DNA from: Nitrosomonas sp. UBA6494
GTDB lineage: Bacteria; Pseudomonadota; Gammaproteobacteria; Burkholderiales; Nitrosomonadaceae
Direction of reading: 5' to 3'
Assembly: GCA_002435335.1 (NCBI GenBank)
Contig: DJMI01000052.1
Span: 1-8,887, forward strand
Length of the DNA: 8,887 bases
The notes below the pieces were generated by a model that saw only the letters and a program-made list of their open reading frames with translations, ran no database searches and was not told the DNA's origin. This document shows, piece by piece, positions 1 to 4,957 of this stretch. The position numbers and the translations under genes are program-made. Within the stretch, counting starts at the first letter, position 1, and each line of letters begins with the position of its first letter.

Positions 1-2
1 TG

Positions 3-611
3 CACTTCGAAATTGAATCCGCGTCTTTTGAAGCGGGGGCTTTTTACGTGATGGATCGGGGTTATCTGGATTTCAGTCGTCTGTTCACACTGCATCAATC
101 AGGAGCATTTTTTGTGACTCGCGCCAAGCGTGGAATGGAAGCACATAGAGTATATTCGCTGAAAGTCGATCGAAGTTCCGGCATCATCTGCGATCAGCGA
201 ATCACGCTCGACGGCCTTCGCATCTCGCAGAATTATCCCGAACAACTCAGACACATTCGCTTCAAAGATCCCGAAACCGGCAAAACATTGGTATTCCTAA
301 CCAACAACACGGCACTGCCTGCAATGACGATTACGTCACTGTACAAAAGCCGCTGGCAAGTTGAGTTGTTCTTCAAGTGGATCAAGCAACATCTGCGCAT
401 CAAGCGTTTCATCGGCAATAGCGAAAACGCCGTCAAAACACAAATCTGGTGTGCTATCTCCACCTATGTTCTGATCGCTATTGTTACAAAGGAGCTTCAG
501 CTTGATACCTCACTCTACACTTTGCTACAGATTTTATCGGTCTCTGTTTTTGAGAAAAATCCATTAAAACAAGCCTTACAAGCTAATCAACTAAATTTAT
601 TCGATTTTTAG
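3..611 (+). CDS. IS4-family transposase, C-terminal part (5' end outside window)
   Basis: This is the C-terminal 202 residues of a DDE transposase that cuts and joins the ends of its insertion sequence. The frame is open to the left edge, so the gene begins upstream; a GTG at 48 is internal and not a credible start. Two catalytic signatures of the IS4 family are visible. The first is the D(1)G(Y/F) block, MDRGYLDF, near residue 17 of the visible part, which carries the second acidic residue. The second is the Y(2)R(3)E(6)K block, YKSRWQVELFFKWIK, which carries the catalytic Glu and fits the spacing exactly. The first Asp lies outside the window. The frame ends normally at TAG 609-611 with no frameshift, so this copy may be intact. 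Family assignment rests on these motifs and is secure; the exact IS name is not determined. Confidence 0.9.
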   Translation, partial: HFEIESASFEAGAFYVMDRGYLDFSRLFTLHQSGAFFVTRAKRGMEAHRVYSLKVDRSSGIICDQRITLDGLRISQNYPEQLRHIRFKDPETGKTLVFLTNNTALPAMTITSLYKSRWQVELFFKWIKQHLRIKRFIGNSENAVKTQIWCAISTYVLIAIVTKELQLDTSLYTLLQILSVSVFEKNPLKQALQANQLNLFDF

Positions 612-624
612 CCGGACACTACTG
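611..624. repeat. Probable right terminal inverted repeat of the IS4-family element
   Basis: GCCGGACACTACTG lies immediately after the transposase stop. A GC-rich stretch ending in CACTACTG, right after the stop and just before AT-rich host-like sequence, is the expected position and style of an IS end. Its mate should lie upstream of the window as CAGTAGTGTCCGG. Confidence 0.45.
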
Positions 625-823
625 ATCCCAAATAATTGAGATTTATGTATATTCACATGAAGAGTGCAGTAGGGCCGATTCAAGAAGAATACGGAAGAAT
701 ACGAAAATAATTTTGATTCACGGCACTTTAGAACCCAAAGGGTCGGATACAAAAATGGAGCATATCTTGATTTCATTTTTCTCAAGTAGTTGATATTTGC
801 CGCAGAACCATTCGGGCATAATT

Positions 824-855
824 GGCGAAATACGCCGCCGCAAGTGTATTTCGCC
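824..855. repeat. Perfect 10-bp inverted repeat (hairpin)
   Basis: GGCGAAATAC at 824-833 is the exact reverse complement of GTATTTCGCC at 846-855, with a 12-base GC-rich loop. It lacks a T-run on either side, so it is not a standard intrinsic terminator. It could be a REP-like unit or part of a degraded insertion element. Confidence 0.7.
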
Positions 856-885
856 GCGCTTTATGCGATCGAAAAGCGATCAAGG

Positions 886-968
886 GAAACGCTGATTAAT
901 CCGGCGCACGAAACAAGTCACGTAAGAGAGGTGGGGGTTCGCTCGTGCCGTAAATTAATCAGCATTTC
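886..968. repeat. 83-bp palindromic element next to the RTX gene 3' end
   Basis: GAAACGCTGATTAAT (886-900) pairs with ATTAATCAGCATTTC (954-968) with one mismatch in 15. Inside this, GGCGCACGAA and TTCGCTCGTGCC form a further imperfect stem. The outer arm ends one base before the RTX stop codon at 970-972. It could be a miniature inverted-repeat element (flanks CAAG on the left and TTAAG on the right are weakly alike), the remnant of a larger IS, or an mRNA 3' stabilising hairpin for the RTX transcript. There is no T-run, so a classical terminator is less likely. Confidence 0.6.
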
Positions 969-969
969 G

Positions 970-3015
970 TTAAGAAAAGAAGAAGTTGCTACCTATCAAA
1001 TTGATCCCGATGTCCGTTTCAGTAATGCCGGAGATACCTTCCAATGTCACCAAAACTTGCCCTTCTCCGAAGTGTTTATTGCCGGCAACGTCATCGCTTA
1101 CTGTTAAGTAAGTCGACACACCGTCTGTGACGACATCGATCGCATCAATTTGGTTAAAGGAAATAACATCACCGCCGACACCCCGGGCGAATTCATAAAC
1201 GACATCGGTTCCATCACCGATTGTATAGCTGACCGTATCGGTTACACCGTCAAACATGCCCAACTGTATCGTATCGTTTCCTTTTCCGCCGATGATAAAG
1301 CTTTGTGCAGTTGCGCTGATGAGAGTGTCGTCATTATCGCCGCCATCGAGTGTGTTACTTCCTTCAACGCCGGTCAGGGTGTCACTTCCGGCGCCACCAA
1401 GCAGGATATCGTTACCAGACGATGAACCGACAAACAGCGTATCATTGCCGTTTCCGCCTTCCAGCCGATTATTGCCGCTATTGAATCCTCCTGCCGATAG
1501 CGTATCGTTACCGTCGCCACCGATCAGCGTGCTGCTGCTGGCCAGATCGCCAAACGAAAAAGCGGACAACGTATCATTGCCGCTGCCGCCATCGAAATAG
1601 TCGTTACCACCCAGGCCGTTGCCATCAAGCACATCGTCTCCATTACCACCGAGCATGGTATCGTTGTAGGCTGTGCCATAAATAGTGAATTGTTCAATAC
1701 TTTTGAAAATAACTTTATCCGTTCCTGCAACAATCGAGCCATCGCGCTTGTTGTTTGCAAGCGTCATTACGATGCCATCGGTTGCAACATTGCCTTCATT
1801 GCCACCGAAGAACAGCACTTGCAATTTATCAAAGCCGCCGCTGCCGCTGACTTCGTCACCACCGATTGCATTGGTTTCACCCAAGCCGACGCTGAGAAAA
1901 TCATTGCCGCTGCCGCCGTCGAGCAAGTTACGACTGGTATTGGAAGAACCTTGTGCGTCGAGTATGTCGTCTCCACCGCCACCGATGAGGATATTGGCAC
2001 CGGAGGTAAACTGTGCATTCAACACATCGTTACCTTGTCCGCCATCCAGATAATTATTTCCCGTGGAAGAATGAACCGTCAAAGTATCATCTCCAACGCC
2101 ACCGGATAACGTATTGTTACCGGAAGACCATTCAGCCGTGATGAAGTCTGCGCCATCCTCGCCGCTTAACATGTTGTTGCCGGCGGATCCATAAGCGGAT
2201 AAGCCGTCATCACCCAATCCGCCGATCAGCGTGCTATTGCCAAAAGACCAGTAGGCATATAGCACATCCATGCCGGCCCCGCCGTTCAACAGATCGTTAC
2301 CCGATATTCCGGTATATAACGTATCACGGTCGTCTCCACCGATCAAAATGTCATCGAAAGCGGTTCCGCTAAGGTCAAATTGCTCAATACTGGTGAAAAT
2401 AACGGTATCCTCGACGGTAGCAAGCGTGCCATTCGTTTTGGAGGCATCCAATGACATCACAACACCGCTGGTTGCGTTGCTGAAGTCTCCTTGCAAAATG
2501 TCCAATCCGGCACCGCCAATTACAATCGTGTTGCCTAAACCGATGCTCAAATAATCGCTGCCGTTACCACCATCCAAGCTATTGTTCGTTGTGGAAGGTG
2601 AGCCAAAAGTAAATAGAAAATCGTCACCATCTCCACCGCCTAAGCTGTTGTCACCAGTGGCATTGGCAGCATCGAGCCAATCGTTTCCGGCATCGCCAAC
2701 CAGAATGTTATTGCCGGTCGACGACGTGGCATAAATATAATCATTACCTTCGCCACCAGTTGCGTGGTTATCACCGGTTGAATTTTGGAGAAAGATGATA
2801 TCGTCGCCCAAACCCCCGATAAGCGTATTCTTGCCTTCAGAAGATTGCGCGTATAGATAATCGGTATCTTCGCCGCCATCCAAAATATTATCGCCGGTTA
2901 GTCCATCCAGCGTATCGATGCCCGCCAAACCAAAAATTTGATCGTTCAAGTCTAACGGATTGATATCGCCGTTAAGCACATCATTTCCTGCGGTTCCATT
3001 AATCGTTGTTGTCAT
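970..3015 (-). CDS. RTX-type calcium-binding protein, probably type I-secreted
   Basis: A 681-residue protein built almost entirely of Gly/Asp-rich RTX repeats (GGxGxDxLx), which fold as a calcium-bound beta-roll after secretion. It starts MTTTINGTAGNDVLNG with no Sec signal and no separate enzymatic domain. Residues 61-160 and 259-380 contain units with a 20-residue period: one GGxGDDxLx half-turn plus an 11-residue half-turn containing a GNN-like triplet. Each set is followed by a related module with VxFxSIEQF and GTAxxD motifs (about 144-234 and 362-466). A third repeat zone spans about 495-582. Residues 583-681 form a typical post-repeat tail that ends in an aromatic FFFS, consistent with an uncleaved C-terminal secretion signal for an ABC/MFP/TolC exporter. 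No exporter gene is present in the window. The ATG is supported by a GAGGA ribosome binding site. Role (adhesin, S-layer or surface protein) is unknown. Confidence 0.9.
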   Translation of the reverse strand: MTTTINGTAGNDVLNGDINPLDLNDQIFGLAGIDTLDGLTGDNILDGGEDTDYLYAQSSEGKNTLIGGLGDDIIFLQNSTGDNHATGGEGNDYIYATSSTGNNILVGDAGNDWLDAANATGDNSLGGGDGDDFLFTFGSPSTTNNSLDGGNGSDYLSIGLGNTIVIGGAGLDILQGDFSNATSGVVMSLDASKTNGTLATVEDTVIFTSIEQFDLSGTAFDDILIGGDDRDTLYTGISGNDLLNGGAGMDVLYAYWSFGNSTLIGGLGDDGLSAYGSAGNNMLSGEDGADFITAEWSSGNNTLSGGVGDDTLTVHSSTGNNYLDGGQGNDVLNAQFTSGANILIGGGGDDILDAQGSSNTSRNLLDGGSGNDFLSVGLGETNAIGGDEVSGSGGFDKLQVLFFGGNEGNVATDGIVMTLANNKRDGSIVAGTDKVIFKSIEQFTIYGTAYNDTMLGGNGDDVLDGNGLGGNDYFDGGSGNDTLSAFSFGDLASSSTLIGGDGNDTLSAGGFNSGNNRLEGGNGNDTLFVGSSSGNDILLGGAGSDTLTGVEGSNTLDGGDNDDTLISATAQSFIIGGKGNDTIQLGMFDGVTDTVSYTIGDGTDVVYEFARGVGGDVISFNQIDAIDVVTDGVSTYLTVSDDVAGNKHFGEGQVLVTLEGISGITETDIGINLIGSNFFFS
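1618..1932 (-). repeat. Duplicated non-canonical module, copy 2
   Basis: This encodes residues 362-466. It carries the same landmarks as copy 1: NLLDGGSGNDFLS, GIVMTLANNKRDG and VIFKSIEQFTIYGTAYND. It is about 14 residues longer, with an insertion around residues 385-408. Confidence 0.65.
1876..2247 (-). repeat. RTX repeat block 2 (20-residue period)
   Basis: This encodes residues 257-380. Units begin at residues 259, 279, 299, 319 and 339 in exact 20-residue register. They end with a cap, DFLSVGLG, that mirrors the cap of block 1. The matching order of units and cap shows that blocks 1 and 2 arose by duplication of one larger segment. Confidence 0.75.
2314..2586 (-). repeat. Duplicated non-canonical module, copy 1
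   Basis: This encodes residues 144-234. It runs from NSLDGGNGSDYLS through GVVMSLDASKTNG and VIFTSIEQFDLSGTAFDD. It interrupts the beta-roll repeats with about 50 residues lacking the GGxGxD pattern. The mate is at 1618-1932. Confidence 0.65.
2536..2835 (-). repeat. RTX repeat block 1 (20-residue period)
   Basis: This encodes residues 61-160. Four units start at residues 61, 81, 101 and 121, each on the pattern G-x-N-x-L-x-G-G-x-G-D/N-D followed by a variable SST-like end. A longer capping unit ends in DYLSIGLG. The DNA period is 60 bp, but the copies have diverged at nucleotide level. Confidence 0.75.
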
Positions 3016-3021
3016 GTTAAT

Positions 3022-3026
3022 TCCTC
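3022..3026 (-). promoter_or_regulatory. Ribosome binding site of the RTX gene
   Basis: On the minus strand GAGGA lies six bases before the ATG (context GAGGAATTAACATG). This is a good Shine-Dalgarno at normal spacing and fixes the start at 3015. Confidence 0.8.
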
Positions 3027-3087
3027 GTTCTATTCATCCAAATTGAAAAGCAAATATTCTTACTTAATTTTAAAAATCTGCTTTTTC

Positions 3088-3116
3088 AGTATTTTTTGTT
3101 ATTACTGGCAAAACAA
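3088..3116 (-). promoter_or_regulatory. Weak sigma70-like promoter candidate for the RTX gene
   Basis: On the minus strand TTGTTT (3111-3116) and AATACT (3088-3093) are separated by 17 bases, each matching about four of six consensus positions. They lie some 70 bases upstream of the RTX start in an AT-rich leader. The match is modest and could be chance. Confidence 0.25.
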
Positions 3117-3500
3117 ACTCATTTCGAAGAAGTAATTCATGTCGTTTCATGGAAGCAATCAGTAAAACGACGACGACAGAGACCTGCGCATGATTGATTT
3201 TTAGATTCTTTCAAGCATGCATAACACAGATAGTGAATGATTCAGAAATCGATGCCATTCAAAAGATCAGTGATGCCGAAGTCTCTCAAACGTATATTTC
3301 GAGAAATTACCAAAGCGTTCAATTCAAGATGCTCAGGCCACAGGATATGGGTGCGCTACTGCACGGAAGGCGGTAATGATGATTAACAAACCTTTGAAAT
3401 TTATCTGAATTGCCGCAGCGGTATTAGGAATGGGCTTAAAATACTCATTTAATTGGCATGCCTTGCATCGGTTGCTTCGAAAACGTATCTCAACGATCTG
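3117..3500. other. Intergenic stretch between RTX and thiolase genes
   Basis: No gene can be supported. Two overlapping plus-strand frames cover part of it: 3194-3376 (60 residues, TTG start) and 3237-3386 (49 residues, ATG start, basic). Neither has a clear ribosome binding site or a recognisable family. A short signal-peptide-like frame with an internal stop lies at 3376-3504 and is listed separately. No intrinsic terminator is seen after the thiolase stop at 3501. Confidence 0.5.
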
Positions 3501-3504
3501 TTAA
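3376..3504 (+). pseudogene. Possible decayed exported-protein gene start with in-frame TGA
   Basis: An ATG at 3376 is preceded by GGAAGG (3365-3370) at Shine-Dalgarno distance. It overlaps the stop of the frame ending at 3376 as TAATG. The translation MMINKPLKFI, then a TGA at 3406-3408, then IAAAVLGMGLKYSFN, reads like a Sec signal peptide broken by one stop codon. The frame then runs to TAA at 3502-3504, converging with the thiolase stop. One base change could give the TGA from GGA or CGA. The evidence is only the pattern, and it may be chance. Confidence 0.25.
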
Positions 3505-4682
3505 ATCTTTTCGAAAATGGCCGCGATACCTTGGCCCCCGCCGATGCACATGGTTACCAGCGCATACCTTCCGCCGCGGCGCTGTAGCTCATGCAATGCT
3601 TTGACAACTAGAATACTGCCGGTTGCGCCGATTGGATGACCTAAAGCTACGGCGCCGCCATTGGGATTCACTTTGGCCGGATCGAATTGCAGTTCTTTTG
3701 CTACTGCACAGGCTTGTGCCGCGAATGCTTCGTTGGATTCGATTACATCCATGTCAGCAACTTTCAGATTGGCGCGTCGTAGCGCGCTTTGTACCGCGGG
3801 TACCGGCCCCATTCCCATGAATTGCGGATCGATGCCTGCATGACCGTAAGAAACCAGTCGTGCCATCGGTTGCAAGTTGCGTTTTTCCGCAGCACGGCTT
3901 TCCATCAACACTAGCGCTGCCGCACCGTCACTGATTGCCGATGCATTACCTGCCGTTACGGTGCCGTTTTGCTGAAAAACCGGGCGTAATTTAGTCAATG
4001 CGGCAACATTGGTATCTTGCCTCGGATGCTCGTCGGTATCAAATATAATCGTCGTTGATTTTTTGACTGGGATTTCGATCGGTAAAATTTGTGTCTTGAA
4101 ATAACCATTGTTGATCGCTTGCACCGCGCGTTGATGACTTTCTACTGCAAAGGCATCTTGCTCATCGCGGCTGATCTGGTATTTTGCCGCAATATTTTCA
4201 GCGGTAACCCCCATGTGTACTTGATCGAACGGATCGGTCAATGCGCCAACCATCATGTCCACAGTACCACCATCGTTCATGCGTTGCCCCCAACGCAGCG
4301 CCGGGAGCAGGTAACCGCCTCGGCTCATCGATTCCGCGCCGCCGGCTACGGCGACATCGGTATCGTTCAGCAAAATACTTTGACTTGCCGAGATGATTGC
4401 TTGTAAACCGCTTCCGCACAGCCGGTTAACTGTCAATGCGGCCGTATGTTGCGGCAAACCACCCTGAATGCACGCTACGCGCGCCAAATACATATCACGC
4501 GTTTCACCGTGGATAACGTTGCCAAAAACCAAATGCCCGACTTCTTCAGGATCTGCTTTGGCGCGAAGCATTGCTTCCCGCACCACGCTGGCAGCTAAAT
4601 CGACCGGCGCTATCGGCTTCAATGCACCGCCATAATCACCAATGGCGGTACGAATACCGCTTAAAATTACAACTTCCCGCAT
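3501..4682 (-). CDS. bktB: Beta-ketothiolase / acetyl-CoA acyltransferase (BktB-like)
   Basis: A 393-residue thiolase, the normal length for the family. It catalyses reversible Claisen condensation of two acyl-CoAs to a 3-ketoacyl-CoA, or thiolytic cleavage of the latter, in the cytoplasm. All active-site elements are present: nucleophile Cys89 in NRLCGSGLQA, the NEAF motif at 317-320, His349 in GHPIGATG, and Cys379 in CIGGGQG near the C-terminus. From memory of Cupriavidus BktB, shared stretches include ALTVNRLCGSGLQAI, AESMSR, VNPNG and the C-terminal RYALVTMCIGGGQGIAAIF, so BktB is a closer fit than FadA. Its role may be polyhydroxyalkanoate precursor supply or short/medium-chain acyl-CoA metabolism; no phaB, phaC or fad gene is nearby to decide. 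The ATG at 4682 gives the canonical REVVILSGIRTAIG start, although no Shine-Dalgarno is visible in the AT-rich leader. It appears monocistronic. Confidence 0.93.
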   Translation of the reverse strand: MREVVILSGIRTAIGDYGGALKPIAPVDLAASVVREAMLRAKADPEEVGHLVFGNVIHGETRDMYLARVACIQGGLPQHTAALTVNRLCGSGLQAIISASQSILLNDTDVAVAGGAESMSRGGYLLPALRWGQRMNDGGTVDMMVGALTDPFDQVHMGVTAENIAAKYQISRDEQDAFAVESHQRAVQAINNGYFKTQILPIEIPVKKSTTIIFDTDEHPRQDTNVAALTKLRPVFQQNGTVTAGNASAISDGAAALVLMESRAAEKRNLQPMARLVSYGHAGIDPQFMGMGPVPAVQSALRRANLKVADMDVIESNEAFAAQACAVAKELQFDPAKVNPNGGAVALGHPIGATGSILVVKALHELQRRGGRYALVTMCIGGGQGIAAIFEKI

Positions 4683-4851
4683 ATTATTTTGTATATTTAT
4701 TAATTATTCGCTTGGCTGCACCGGATAAGGATCTTTATTTTACCTTGCAATCAAATCTATTCATGTTGATATTCATGTGCGTTTTATCACATACAAATGC
4801 AAATTTCCAAACTAAACTGCGTCGTAACCTTAGTGGCAAGCTGGTTTTTTC

Positions 4852-4869
4852 TAATTGTTTTTACAATTA
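4852..4869. repeat. 7-bp perfect AT-rich inverted repeat
   Basis: TAATTGT and ACAATTA flank a TTTT loop in the spacer upstream of the FecR-barrel gene. It could be a regulator binding site or an RNA hairpin in the leader. AT-rich palindromes of this size also arise by chance. Confidence 0.35.
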
Positions 4870-4944
4870 TTTATTTGCCCCTGAATCGGATGCTTTGATA
4901 TTTGATCTTTTTGCATCATCAATCCAATCTATTGCCGGATTCCT

Positions 4945-4949
4945 AGGGA
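4945..4949 (+). promoter_or_regulatory. Candidate ribosome binding site deciding the FecR-barrel start
   Basis: AGGGA lies eight bases before TTG 4958 and is the best Shine-Dalgarno-like sequence near any in-frame start that would place the Sec signal close to the N-terminus. The ATG at 4763 and the GTG and TTG at 5009 and 5018 have none. The support is moderate because TTG is a rare start. Confidence 0.4.
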
Positions 4950-4957
4950 TAATAGGA

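Larger units (their letters stand above)
1..624 (+). mobile_element. IS4-family insertion sequence, right part
   Basis: The transposase frame reaches to within a few bases of a likely element end. The bases directly after the stop codon, GCCGGACACTACTG (611-624), read on the opposite strand as CAGTAGTGTCCGGC. This looks like a terminal inverted repeat of IS4-type elements. The left end is not in the window, so the inverted repeat and any target duplication cannot be confirmed. The exact right boundary at 624 is an inference. Confidence 0.65.
625..969. other. Intergenic stretch with hairpins, no convincing gene
   Basis: No frame here has a ribosome binding site, codon pattern or recognisable protein. 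The left half (625-790) is AT-rich and contains a short near-tandem repeat of GAAGAATACG around 685-705. The right half becomes GC-richer and holds three inverted repeats: 824-855, 867-881 and 886-968. The change in composition near 800 and the clustering of hairpins suggest that 800-969 has a different origin from 625-790, perhaps the remains of a small mobile element. No rho-independent terminator with a T-run is seen for the RTX gene that ends at 970. Confidence 0.6.
4683..4957. other. AT-rich divergent spacer between thiolase and FecR-barrel genes
   Basis: This stretch should hold both divergent promoters. The plus strand is open in the frame of the downstream gene, but its translation is rich in Phe, Leu, Asn and Ser and has no domain pattern, so it is judged to be leader sequence. 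A weak plus-strand promoter candidate is TTGGCT with TATTTT 18 bases further on, around 4711-4740. A perfect inverted repeat lies at 4852-4869. No minus-strand promoter for the thiolase is convincing. Confidence 0.45.

Noticed and set aside
597..785. Minus-strand 62-codon frame next to the IS end
   Set aside because: It overlaps the transposase 3' end, its composition is typical of AT-rich non-coding DNA, and no ribosome binding site is seen.
886..968. Intrinsic terminator of the RTX gene
   Set aside because: The stem is followed by no T-run on the minus strand, and the loop is more than 50 bases long.
790..1107. Plus-strand 105-codon frame with a TTG start
   Set aside because: It runs through the palindromes and then antisense to the RTX C-terminus. 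It has no ribosome binding site and its translation matches nothing recognisable.
1150..2554. Several long open frames opposite the RTX gene, rich in Pro, Ser and Leu or Ala and Thr
   Set aside because: They are antisense reflections of the Gly/Asp repeat codons, and their low complexity follows from the repeats.
1876..2835. CRISPR array, suggested by the regular 60-base periodicity
   Set aside because: The repeats are protein-coding RTX units that have diverged at the DNA level. There are no conserved short repeats with unique spacers.
3194..3386. Two overlapping small plus-strand frames (60 and 49 residues)
   Set aside because: They compete for the same bases, neither has a good ribosome binding site, and neither shows a known family. 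Kept only as a note in the intergenic description.
4089..4406. Plus-strand frame inside the thiolase gene
   Set aside because: The minus-strand thiolase is complete with all catalytic motifs, so this is an antisense shadow.
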